DNA from: CBDBKE01 sp965218055
GTDB lineage: Bacteria; Acidobacteriota; Terriglobia; JAJPHL01; JAPKYU01
Direction of reading: 5' to 3'
DNA: 64,000 nt
NCBI GenBank assembly: GCA_965218055.1
Contig: CBDCKA010000002.1
Coordinates: 2,790,001 to 2,854,000 of the forward strand
Of the stretch, positions 34,010-41,899 are shown one piece after another. Both the position numbers and the translations under genes were made by a program. How positions within the stretch are numbered: the first letter of the stretch is position 1; each line of letters opens with the position of its first letter. A model generated the notes under the pieces. It did no database searches, had not been told where the DNA came from, and saw only the letters and a program-made list of their open reading frames with translations.

Positions 34010-34803
34010 CCCTGCCCGCCCTCGCGCAGCTCTGCGACGGCCTGCTGGATTCGTTCGGTCACTCGCAAGGTGGCGGCATTGAACTTCATTCCCCGCCCGA
34101 GGGTTTCCTCCGCCAGTTGTTCGGATCTGAGGACAGGACCAATGTGAGCCCCCAAGCGCCACGCGCGGAACAGCGTCTTGCCTTTGGGCAGTGCCTCATA
34201 GGTACCGCGGAGGTAGATGGGCAGCACGTCCACCTGGCTTCTCAGGCAAAGAGCAGCGGCTGTGCGCTTGAACCGTCCCATCTCCCCATCCCGGCTTCGG
34301 GTCCCTTCCGGGAACACCAGCAGATTGTTTCCCCCAGCCAGGCAGGCCTCGGCGTAGGGCAGGGCCCGATGCAGCGGGACCTCCCGGTCCATGGGCAGAA
34401 GCCGGGTGCACTTCTGGCAGTAGGTGCGTTTCAACTTGGTGTTGAAGAAATAGTCGCTAGCCGCCAGCACATACAGCCGTTTCCTTTGCCGGCCCAGAAC
34501 GTGAGCCACCAACCCATAGTCGAGGTGGCTCGCGTGGTTGCTGACGACCAGGAAGTTGCTGTTCTGTGGAACCTGCTCCCGGCCCTCCACGCGCACCTGG
34601 AACGCCAGGCGGAACACGAACGCTTCGGCCAGATCCACACCCCAGTGGGTGAGGGCCGCCAAGGACCGGGGTAGCGGATAGGTATCTTCCAGATGGTTGG
34701 AGAGAGAACTTACCGTACCGGTTCCTGGCTGGCCGAAGCGGACTGTTTGGCTCTGCCGGCGCGTGGCGCCTTCATGGTCCGCACGAACTCGGGACGGATC
34801 CAT
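34006..34803 (-). CDS. 1-acyl-glycerol-3-phosphate acyltransferase (PlsC family)
   Basis: Membrane-associated acyltransferase of the PlsC/LPLAT family (up to 265 residues). Block I NHASHLDYG (NHxxxxD catalytic pair) and block III FPEGTRSRDGEMGRF are clear; block IV is VLPIYLRGTY. The start is uncertain: the ATG at 34803 lies 94 bases inside the upstream gene. An internal GTG or TTG near residues 45-55 would remove that overlap and keep all motifs. It transfers an acyl group to a glycerophosphate-type or related acceptor. Neighbour to the fatty-acyl reductase and SDR. Confidence 0.85.
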   Translation of the reverse strand: MDPSRVRADHEGATRRQSQTVRFGQPGTGTVSSLSNHLEDTYPLPRSLAALTHWGVDLAEAFVFRLAFQVRVEGREQVPQNSNFLVVSNHASHLDYGLVAHVLGRQRKRLYVLAASDYFFNTKLKRTYCQKCTRLLPMDREVPLHRALPYAEACLAGGNNLLVFPEGTRSRDGEMGRFKRTAAALCLRSQVDVLPIYLRGTYEALPKGKTLFRAWRLGAHIGPVLRSEQLAEETLGRGMKFNAATLRVTERIQQAVAELREGGQG

Positions 34804-36332
34804 TTCTCGATGCCCTTGGTGTGTTTATGGACCCAATAGTCGGCCCAGTCAATATTCTCCGGGTCCCAGATCAGCCGCTGACGATCCGCCTCGGCGAGCT
34901 GGGAGTAAGTATCGCGGACATTACGGGATTCGAAGATGAACCGGCAGCGGACCATAAAGGGAATGTACTGATCCAGGGTCTGCTCCCGCAAGGTAATCTC
35001 CCGCGACAGCACGCGCAGGCGCCGGTTTAAATCTTGCAGGCGCTCCTTGCCCGGCAGGCGCCTCCGCTGGGAAAGGCCGGACAGGCGCGTGACAGCGCGC
35101 TTGCTCAGGCTGAGCAGCTTCCGCTTCAGGGTGCGCTGCCCCTTCAGTTGTTTTTCGGTGACCGCCCGGGTCTCGATGTAGGCCCGGGCCATGTTCAGGA
35201 TCTTGCTGCCTTCGCTTCTCCTGCGGTTGATCTTACGGGAATACATGCCCAGGAAATTCACCAGCCGGCGGTACAGGACCGGGTTCACGTCGGCGGTGCC
35301 AAGCTGGTAGACCTGATGGTGGCGGTTCGACAGAACGGCGGCGCTGGCGATCAGCATCCCTGCCGCGACCAAATCCACCGGCACGATTTCCAGCGGATCA
35401 TCCTTGCGCACCGGCCAGCTTTTCACCCCCGCCGCCGCCATCAGGATCAGCGGCGCCGTGGTGCGAAATCCCTCCGTCCAGCCGGGGAAGGGGAAGCGAA
35501 TCGCGGTGCCCACAATGGCCGGCCGCACAATGGTATAGACCAGGTCCTGTTCTCGCGCCAGAAACTGTTCGCCCAGGCTCTTCATGTAGGTGTAAGTATT
35601 GATCCAACCCCAGTGCTGGGCCCGCTCCATTCCCAGTCGCACCAGTTCCTTGCGGAGCTCCATCGGATCGTTCTGGTAGCTCTGGCGCGCCGACTCGATT
35701 GCTTGTTCGCAGTATTTCAGCTCTTTGATGCAATCGAAGCGATCATCGGCCGGGCCGTTGCGTTGGGGATAAAAGCCCGGGACGGTGCTGTCCTCCGGCA
35801 CCTTGCCGTCGTAGGCGCCCACGACATAACAGGTGGAGATATGCACCAGCCGGGCGCTCAGGGCGTGGCACAGCTGGATCGTGTTCCGCGTGCCGTACAG
35901 GTTGGTGGCCAGCGACTCATCCAGTGGCGGGGAGAAATCCACCAGACCCGAGGAGTTGATGACGACGCGCACTACGCCCTTCAATTCCTTAACCCGGTCC
36001 GGCGAAAGTCCGCAGAAGGGCTCACTGACATCGCCTTCGAGCACCTGGATCTTGCTCTGCACAAAAGCTAAACCCAGCTTTTCGACACTGGGCGTCAGGG
36101 CCGGCGAGTTGGCAGTTTCACCATAAAAGCGTTGCTCGGCGGAGCGGCCGGGCTTGGCCCGGCACAGCACGTACAGTTTCTTCAAGTCCGGGTAGCGGTC
36201 CAGCAGCAGCGCCACCGTCGCCTTTCCCATAAAGCCGGTGGCGCCGATCAGCAGGATAGCGTTTTGGCGGAAGATGGCACCTGCGTCGATGGGGACGTCG
36301 GTTGGATGCATCTTGTTGCCGATTGCCGACAC
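34710..36332 (-). CDS. Fatty acyl-CoA reductase-like SDR (FAR family)
   Basis: A 540-residue alcohol-forming acyl reductase homologue. GTG start with AGAGGA upstream. NAD(P)-binding LIGATGFMGKATVALLLDR at residues ~32-50, then YVLCRAKPGRSAEQRF. The YxxxK site is in NTYTYMKSLGEQFL, and IVRPAIVGTAIRFPFPGWTEG is the FAR substrate region. The C-terminal ~130 residues (after a Lys/Arg-rich stretch at ~380-435) carry a FAR_C-like end. It would reduce an acyl-CoA or acyl-ACP to the aldehyde or alcohol at the membrane, feeding wax, ether lipid or another specialised lipid. Substrate not known. Confidence 0.82.
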   Translation of the reverse strand: MSAIGNKMHPTDVPIDAGAIFRQNAILLIGATGFMGKATVALLLDRYPDLKKLYVLCRAKPGRSAEQRFYGETANSPALTPSVEKLGLAFVQSKIQVLEGDVSEPFCGLSPDRVKELKGVVRVVINSSGLVDFSPPLDESLATNLYGTRNTIQLCHALSARLVHISTCYVVGAYDGKVPEDSTVPGFYPQRNGPADDRFDCIKELKYCEQAIESARQSYQNDPMELRKELVRLGMERAQHWGWINTYTYMKSLGEQFLAREQDLVYTIVRPAIVGTAIRFPFPGWTEGFRTTAPLILMAAAGVKSWPVRKDDPLEIVPVDLVAAGMLIASAAVLSNRHHQVYQLGTADVNPVLYRRLVNFLGMYSRKINRRRSEGSKILNMARAYIETRAVTEKQLKGQRTLKRKLLSLSKRAVTRLSGLSQRRRLPGKERLQDLNRRLRVLSREITLREQTLDQYIPFMVRCRFIFESRNVRDTYSQLAEADRQRLIWDPENIDWADYWVHKHTKGIEKWIRPEFVRTMKAPRAGRAKQSASASQEPVR

Positions 36333-36356
36333 AGGTTCCTCTAGTACCGTTCCAAC

Positions 36357-38054
36357 TTAAGTGGCCGGCGGCTCTTCCAGCACGTCGGTCATCACGATCG
36401 GCGCCATATGCAGCATCGTCACCGTAGGCCGCCTCCCGAGGTGGGCCTCGGCCATGGCCAGGGCCTCCTCCATGGTGCCCGCATTCGACCAGCCCAGAAT
36501 CGGCGCCACGTGGTCATTCTCAGCACCTACCACAATGGTCTTGCCCAAATGGGCCCGTCCGTTTTCCCCCCAATACCACATGTAGAAAGGGTGGACGCCG
36601 TGGTAGGCGCGACCTTCCCTGTACATAGCAATATACCGGGGATCACGGGCAAATTCCTCCTCATATTTTTCCTGCAAGACGAACGAATCCCGTGTCTCGG
36701 TCAGCAGCCGGTGGAAGAACTCGATGTATGAGGGGTGGATTTCTGGGTCGAACTCGTCGTAGAGCGGGTGGGTGATGATGAGCACCCCACCCTTCTTTAC
36801 AAGGGGGCGGTGCCGGTAAAAGTTGAAGAAGTACCCGTTGGCCATCACCTGCACCAGGATCGGGTTCATGATGGAGTTGACATTGTAGGGAGAGACGAAC
36901 GGGATGCCAGTGATCACCACGTCCGACTGGCCCTGGACAGCCACGTTGTACTGCTCGTAGCACTTGCGCAGGATTTTCCTGTGCGTGGCCTCGGTTTCCC
37001 CGGCGAAAACGGAGGTCATTTCGTAGGGCGAGGGGATGCCGAAGAACAGTTTGCGTTTCCACGATCGGGGCAGCACGGCCAGCGTCTTCTGCAGGGCCCG
37101 GAATTTGAGGCGCTCCGACCCGGTGAACTCGTCCTCGTTCTTGGTGAGAAAGCTTAGTGATTCGGCGAACATCCGGTTGTTGACGGTGGTCTCTATGTGA
37201 AAGACCTTCAGGTGGCGGTCAATGACCCGGCCGATCCGACTGCAGGAGGCGGCCAGGGCGGAGCGGTCCGGGTCCATGTAGGAATCCGAATCCAGGATCG
37301 CCTGCGGCGTGTGGTGGGCCTGCAAGGTGGGATAGTCGCACAAGCCGGTCCCCACCGACTTGTGCCCGCCGTCCATCGAGACCAGGTTGATATTCACGTA
37401 GATCAGCAGGTCGGACTCGGCCGCTCGTCGGTTGACCCGCACCCGTTCGTGGTGTTCGGTGGCCTCCAGCTCGACGATCGCTTCCGGATCCTCGCCATCG
37501 TGGTTGTAATAGCGGTCGGGGTAGAAGGCATTGAAGATTGTTTTCCCCACGCAGCGCTTCATCTCGGCGGGGGTCATGCGCCGATGGAAGGAATTGGCGA
37601 TTACAATGTGTACATCGTCCACGCCGCGCTCGCCCAGCAGCCGCAGCAACACGGTCAGCACGGACTGCCGGATGTCGGGCTTCCTCATAGGAGGCAGCGG
37701 CAGCGAGATATCGTCGATGGCGATCGTCACCTTCATGCCAGCGCGCAGCAGCGCCGGCAGCGGCTCCATGTTCTCCGGATGACGGATGGCATACTCGATG
37801 GCCGCCTCGCGGTTGGGCACCGGGGTCATGGGCGGTTTGGGGTAGACGACGCGCGTGCCGGCCGGCAGCTTCGCCTCCACCAGGTCTTCGCCCGACCAAA
37901 GGATGCGCGGGGCGGAGTTTTCCTCCAGATGGATAACGCAGTTGGAGCTGAACCTCTCGGAGTTGGTGGGCGCCCAGCGAGGTTTCAACGCGTTCCGGAG
38001 CCCGCCGCCCAATTCGGCCGGCGTCCCTGTGGCGGAATTCTGCGCCTCCCCCAT
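36357..38054 (-). CDS. LarA-like DUF2088 protein
   Basis: A 565-residue protein related to the nickel-dependent lactate racemase LarA N-terminal domain (DUF2088). Family features: VTIAIDDISLPLPPMRKP (~120-140), HIVIANSFHRRMTP and a GDHKSVGTGL-like segment here MDGGHKSVGTGL. The expected pincer-cofactor lysine and paired histidines of true LarA cannot all be placed, so racemase activity is doubtful. It sits one base from the HAD gene and before the acyl reductase. Its role in this lipid-type cluster is unknown. Confidence 0.75.
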   Translation of the reverse strand: MGEAQNSATGTPAELGGGLRNALKPRWAPTNSERFSSNCVIHLEENSAPRILWSGEDLVEAKLPAGTRVVYPKPPMTPVPNREAAIEYAIRHPENMEPLPALLRAGMKVTIAIDDISLPLPPMRKPDIRQSVLTVLLRLLGERGVDDVHIVIANSFHRRMTPAEMKRCVGKTIFNAFYPDRYYNHDGEDPEAIVELEATEHHERVRVNRRAAESDLLIYVNINLVSMDGGHKSVGTGLCDYPTLQAHHTPQAILDSDSYMDPDRSALAASCSRIGRVIDRHLKVFHIETTVNNRMFAESLSFLTKNEDEFTGSERLKFRALQKTLAVLPRSWKRKLFFGIPSPYEMTSVFAGETEATHRKILRKCYEQYNVAVQGQSDVVITGIPFVSPYNVNSIMNPILVQVMANGYFFNFYRHRPLVKKGGVLIITHPLYDEFDPEIHPSYIEFFHRLLTETRDSFVLQEKYEEEFARDPRYIAMYREGRAYHGVHPFYMWYWGENGRAHLGKTIVVGAENDHVAPILGWSNAGTMEEALAMAEAHLGRRPTVTMLHMAPIVMTDVLEEPPAT

Positions 38055-38055
38055 A

Positions 38056-38733
38056 CTAATCCAGGTAAATGACGGGCCAGCCGCTTTCGGCGGCCAATTT
38101 CTTCAAGCGCCGGTCGGGATTGGTGGCGATTGGCTCCCCCACAGCTTTCAGCATGGGCAGGTCGGAATAGCTGTCGGAATAGGCTCGAGATTGGCTCAGG
38201 TCAATCTCTTTTTTCTGGCAGTAGTCCGCAATGGCGGCAACCTTTGCTTCCTCGGCAATCAGCGGGGGGATCACCCGGCCGGTGGCGACCTGGTCCGCGT
38301 ATTCCAGCCGGTTGCAGATCAAATCGTCAAAGCCCAGTTCCGCAGCCACTGGTTGGGCGGTAAAATCCAGCGTGCCCGTCACCAGAACGTTGCGGTAGCC
38401 GGACGCTCGATTCCCGCTCACCAGCTCGTAGGCGCGGGGATAGATGGACGGCTTGGTCACGGTTTCAAAAAGATCGTCGGACAGCCCGATCAACCGGTCG
38501 CGCTCGATGCCTTTGTAGCGTCTGAAATGGTAAACGTTAAAGGCCCGCCGGGAGTAGAGGTCAATCAGCAGCAACAGGGGCACGCTCGCCAGCACCTTGG
38601 TAAACTTGTAGAGCGACTTGAACATCGATCGGTGGTTGCGCGCATAGTAGGCGTAGGCGTGCACCAGGGTGGAATGCACCAGCGTTCCGTCCAGGTCAAT
38701 GAAAGCTGCTTTTCGGGTTCCGTCCATTGCCAC
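38056..38733 (-). CDS. HAD-IB family phosphatase (SerB-like)
   Basis: A 225-residue HAD-superfamily hydrolase of subclass IB. Motif I AAFIDLDGTLVHSTL (~9-23), motif II VLVTGTLDFTAQPVA with a Thr, motif III Lys probably in EEAKVAAIADYCQKKE, and motif IV AYSDSYSDLPML. In bacteria this subgroup often sits with PlsC acyltransferases and is thought to dephosphorylate a lipid or serine-like substrate. First gene of the five-gene minus-strand cluster. Confidence 0.85.
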   Translation of the reverse strand: MAMDGTRKAAFIDLDGTLVHSTLVHAYAYYARNHRSMFKSLYKFTKVLASVPLLLLIDLYSRRAFNVYHFRRYKGIERDRLIGLSDDLFETVTKPSIYPRAYELVSGNRASGYRNVLVTGTLDFTAQPVAAELGFDDLICNRLEYADQVATGRVIPPLIAEEAKVAAIADYCQKKEIDLSQSRAYSDSYSDLPMLKAVGEPIATNPDRRLKKLAAESGWPVIYLD

Positions 38734-39024
38734 TTAGACGACGAGCGCCGGAACCCCACCGACGGTGGCGACAGGCCCCGGCCTTAGCGAAGCAGAAGTT
38801 AGGATACGGCTCATCCCGCCTTGCACTGAGCCACTGTGGTCGTTTGCTTCGCCCGCTGGCCTCCTCCTTGGCCACCTAGTCCCGACTGAGAAAACTCGCC
38901 GCGGGGCATATCCTTGCATCGACTCTGCTGCAACTGGGCTGCAACCTCTCCCCCGACGAGAGTTTAGTAACTCTACAGGGCGCTACCCCCCAAGTCAAGG
39001 ACTCGGCACACGGCGTAACAGGCT

Positions 39025-39050
39025 AGGTACCTGCCGCAAGGCAGGCACCT
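39025..39050. repeat. Hairpin with GCAA loop
   Basis: AGGTACCTGCC and GGCAGGCACCT pair (one mismatch) around GCAA. No T-run follows, so it is not a clear terminator. It sits in the 650-base gap before the integrase, which otherwise holds only the gene fragment and tRNA end listed separately. Confidence 0.5.
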
Positions 39051-39162
39051 AAGCTGCTGTTCTACCATTTGTTACGAGGCTCCTGGACTGGCAGGCAGCC
39101 CAGCTTTCTCGAATGCAGCGGCATTGTCAGACAGCACCGCTGCTAGCGGCTGAACCCGCAGG

Positions 39163-39270
39163 CTAACTCATCGATGTGAACTGCTGGGGCTCAATCTTGT
39201 AGATTACGCGCACCTCGCCCGGCTGCCTGAATGGATACTTGTCCTTGTCCAGATACTTCTTGGGCAGAGG
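39163..39270 (-). pseudogene. Truncated C-terminus of an unidentified gene
   Basis: The minus strand reads LPKKYLDKDKYPFRQPGEV, then RVIYKIEPQQFTSMS and TAG (39163-39165). The codon use and charged pattern look real, but the upstream part is replaced by the tRNA 3' end at about 39270. It is the tail of a gene cut by insertion or by an earlier element. Family not recognised. Confidence 0.55.
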
Positions 39271-39301
39271 GACGCAGGTTCGAGTCCTGCATCGCCCACC
39301 A
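39268..39301 (+). other. tRNA 3' end (T-arm, acceptor strand, CCA): likely attachment-site core
   Basis: GCAGG-TTCGAGT-CCTGC is a canonical T-arm, followed by ATCGCCC (3' acceptor strand), discriminator A and encoded CCA (39299-39301). It most resembles the end of a bacterial tRNA-Val. The matching 5' half (GGGCGAT acceptor strand, D-arm, anticodon) is absent upstream, where a gene fragment sits instead. It lies 86 bases from the integrase stop, as expected of an integration core; the element would use a tRNA 3' end as attB. Confidence 0.7.
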
Positions 39302-39386
39302 TTTAATCTCTGTGTTTTCAGCACCCGTCCACCTTTCCTCTCATTGCAGAAGACGGAATCGTAAAGAAACCGTCAGGAAACTGGCT

Positions 39387-40559
39387 CTAGTTGGCCAGCG
39401 CCGTAAAGGAAGTCGCGCCGCGCTCGTTCGCCTGCCGATCGAGCTTGGACAGCGCTTCCCGCATCATGTTGAGCTTCGCCTGGCTGTAGCGCTTGAACAC
39501 CTGCGAATCGCCTTGTCGGAGCATCTGCGTCACGAAATGATCCGCCACGCCCCCGGCGCTGAGCCGGGTCGCAAACGTATGGCGTAGCTCGTATAGCGAG
39601 AAATGGGGCAGCCCGGCGCGCTGGAGCGTCCGGTCCCACAGCTTGCACACCGTCGTGATGTGCGGCTTGCTCGACCCCATCCGCGGGCTCGGGAACAGGT
39701 AGTCGGAATCGCCGCTCTGCTTCATCTGCGAGGCGAACGCTTGGCGGGCTCTGTCGGTCATCGGCATGTCCGCGATGCCGTTCACCGTCTTGGAATCCGG
39801 CAGATGCACGATCCCGTTTTCCAGGTCGACCTGTTCCTTTCGCATCGGGATCAACTCGCGATAAGGCCGCAGCCCCATCTCCACCATGATCGCGATGATG
39901 TTGCGCAGGTACAGGGGCGCGCAGGCTTCCAGCCAGGCCTGCTTCGAGGCGGTCAGATAGTGCGGCTTGCGCGTCGCACCAGCCAACGCGACCGGAAACT
40001 CCACCCCATTACACGGATTGACCGCCAGCCGCCGCTTCTTCACCGCCACGTTCAGGATGCGTCTCAGGACGCGAAACTCCTGATGCACGGTGGCAGGTTT
40101 GAGCCTGCCGCGAAGTTGCAGCCCCAACTTGGTGTGCACCCGCTTGCCTGTGTTCAATCTTGTCATCAGGTACGATTCGATATCCTCAGGTGTGATGTCC
40201 GATAGTCTGTTCTTGCCGAACCGAGGCCTGAGGAACTTCAGCGCGCCGAGGTTGTGCCGGTGGTTGCTCTCGCTCCGGAAGGGCGGTTTGGAGCGGTTCT
40301 CAAGGAACCAGTCCGCCCACTCGTTGAAGGTAATTCCACCGCCCGGCGCGGCGCTCGCCAGCAGCCCCTCATCGCGAGCCACCAACCGTTTGCGCATCAC
40401 CTTCTCGGCTTCCCCTTTTTCCCTCTGGCCTGTCGACTCCTGTCTGAACCTCCCGTTCTGGTCACGGTAGCTTATCCACCAGACGCGTGAATCGCGCCGG
40501 AGGTACAGGCTACCAGCGGTATTTCTCGGTCTACCTGTCTTGTTCATCGATTCCTCCAT
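39387..40559 (-). CDS. int: Tyrosine-recombinase integrase of the conjugative element
   Basis: A 390-residue phage-type integrase. N-terminal SAM-like DNA-binding region from ~60, catalytic domain from ~190. Visible catalytic elements: Arg in GLRPYRELIPMR, Arg in YELRHTFATRL (the usual first His is Tyr) and the tyrosine nucleophile in VFKRYSQAKLN; the usual second His appears as Gln. It sits next to the tRNA-end core and overlaps the excisionase gene, so it should integrate and excise the element. Confidence 0.9.
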   Translation of the reverse strand: MEESMNKTGRPRNTAGSLYLRRDSRVWWISYRDQNGRFRQESTGQREKGEAEKVMRKRLVARDEGLLASAAPGGGITFNEWADWFLENRSKPPFRSESNHRHNLGALKFLRPRFGKNRLSDITPEDIESYLMTRLNTGKRVHTKLGLQLRGRLKPATVHQEFRVLRRILNVAVKKRRLAVNPCNGVEFPVALAGATRKPHYLTASKQAWLEACAPLYLRNIIAIMVEMGLRPYRELIPMRKEQVDLENGIVHLPDSKTVNGIADMPMTDRARQAFASQMKQSGDSDYLFPSPRMGSSKPHITTVCKLWDRTLQRAGLPHFSLYELRHTFATRLSAGGVADHFVTQMLRQGDSQVFKRYSQAKLNMMREALSKLDRQANERGATSFTALAN

Positions 40560-40770
40560 TCACATGAAATTGCTGGCGCCACTCGACCAACTCCGACACT
40601 CGGAAGCGGATCGAGCGGCCCATCATGCGGAAATGGGGAATCTGCTTTCGCTCGACGTAAGCATACACCAGCGAGGGACTGACACCCAGGAAACGGGCGG
40701 CGGCCTTCACCGTGATCGGAGCTTCCCTCGCTTCTGTGTCCAGGCTCATCCTTCCTCCTCTACTCTCCAC
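40531..40770 (-). CDS. AlpA/helix-turn-helix excisionase-like protein
   Basis: A 79-residue MerR-like HTH_17 DNA-binding protein: ITVKAAARFLGVSPSLVYAYVERKQIPHF is the helix-turn-helix plus wing (quoted in part). Such proteins beside integrases act as recombination directionality factors. It overlaps the integrase start by 29 bases and the next small ORF by 25. Confidence 0.85.
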   Translation of the reverse strand: MESRGGRMSLDTEAREAPITVKAAARFLGVSPSLVYAYVERKQIPHFRMMGRSIRFRVSELVEWRQQFHVNGGIDEQDR

Positions 40771-40937
40771 GCCGGACCGAGCGCTCCGTCAGATCCACCT
40801 TCCGCCCCGGATCGGCGAGTCCGGCGGCCTGCGTCTTCGGGAAAGACGCCGTCTTGTTCGGCGATCCAGGCCGGGACTTCCTGCGTCTCCTCACCACCCC
40901 GGCCGAGCTCCCGGTCGAAGTCCTCCAGAGTCTTCAT
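40746..40937 (-). CDS. Small hypothetical protein between trbB and xis
   Basis: A 63-residue acidic protein (many Glu/Asp/Gly). Its ATG overlaps the trbB stop (ATGA) and its end overlaps the excisionase gene; this tight packing is the main evidence that it is translated. No family recognised. Confidence 0.45.
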   Translation of the reverse strand: MKTLEDFDRELGRGGEETQEVPAWIAEQDGVFPEDAGRRTRRSGAEGGSDGALGPAWRVEEEG

Positions 40938-41899
40938 CCGTCATTGTGTTCCCTCCAGATCGGCTTGATAAGCCAGCGGTTTTGCGGCGCGTCGTAACCC
41001 TGGACGAGCAGCGCTTCCTCCACGAACCGGCGTCCCTCTCGGCGCGTCATGTGAATCACCATAGCGATGCCGTCCACTACGCCCCGGCAGGTGACTTCCC
41101 AGGGAAGCTCGCCGCCGCCTTGCATGGCGCAACTGGCGATGCGCGACAAGGCCGACTCGGCGTTGTTGGCGTGTACGGTCGTCAGCGAGCCGCCGTGTCC
41201 GGTATTGAGGGCTTGGAGCAGGTCGGCGGCCTCCCCGCCGCGCACCTCGCCCACGACGATGTGATCCGGGCGGTGACGAAGCGCGTGGCGTACCAAGTCC
41301 CGGATCGTCACCGCTCCTTCCTGTAATCCGCGAGCCTCGAAGCGGACGCAATTGGAGCGCTCAATGCGAAGCTCCAGCGTGTCCTCGATGGCGACGATGC
41401 GCTCGTCATCGGGTAGTAGTTCGATCAGCGCATTGAGAAGGGTGGTCTTGCCCGATCCGGTTCCGCCGGAAACCAGGATGTTGCGCCGGGAGCGCAACAC
41501 CCGCTCCGCTTCCGCTCGCACGTCTTCTGGGAGTGCGCCTTGCGTCACGAGATCATCCGCCGAGAACGCCCGCTTGCCAAAGCGCCGCATGGTGATCGCC
41601 ACCGTGGGGCTCGCGGGCGGAACACAGATGGCAACCCGCGAGCCGTCGTCCAGGCGCGCATCGACAATCGGCGAGCTCGCCGGGTCCAAGCCCAAAGGAC
41701 GGGCGATGTGGATGGCCGCCCGCAATAGGGCCGATTCGTCCAGGTCCGGCGCGTCATGTGCCGTCAACCGCCCGGCCCGCTCGACCCAGACATTGCCGGG
41801 GCCGTTAATCATGATCTCGCTGACTTCGGAATCTTCCAGGGCGCTTTCCAATCCCGGTAGAAATGGTTTCAGGTGTTCCAGTCCACTCGCGGCGCTCAT
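40934..41899 (-). CDS. trbB: VirB11/TrbB conjugative transfer ATPase
   Basis: Hexameric traffic ATPase at the cytoplasmic base of the type IV secretion system. 321 residues from the ATG at 41899, which overlaps the traG stop. Walker A SGGTGSGKTTLLNAL, Asp box IAIEDTLELR, Walker B/arginine region HIVVGEVRGGEAADLL and His box GHGGSLTTVHANN are all present. The N-terminal domain is the usual DUF-like half ring. Confidence 0.93.
   Translation of the reverse strand: MSAASGLEHLKPFLPGLESALEDSEVSEIMINGPGNVWVERAGRLTAHDAPDLDESALLRAAIHIARPLGLDPASSPIVDARLDDGSRVAICVPPASPTVAITMRRFGKRAFSADDLVTQGALPEDVRAEAERVLRSRRNILVSGGTGSGKTTLLNALIELLPDDERIVAIEDTLELRIERSNCVRFEARGLQEGAVTIRDLVRHALRHRPDHIVVGEVRGGEAADLLQALNTGHGGSLTTVHANNAESALSRIASCAMQGGGELPWEVTCRGVVDGIAMVIHMTRREGRRFVEEALLVQGYDAPQNRWLIKPIWREHNDG

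Noticed and set aside
39226..39301. Complete tRNA gene at the element boundary
   Set aside because: The 5' 40 bases do not form an acceptor strand, D-arm or anticodon arm; only the 3' part is tRNA.
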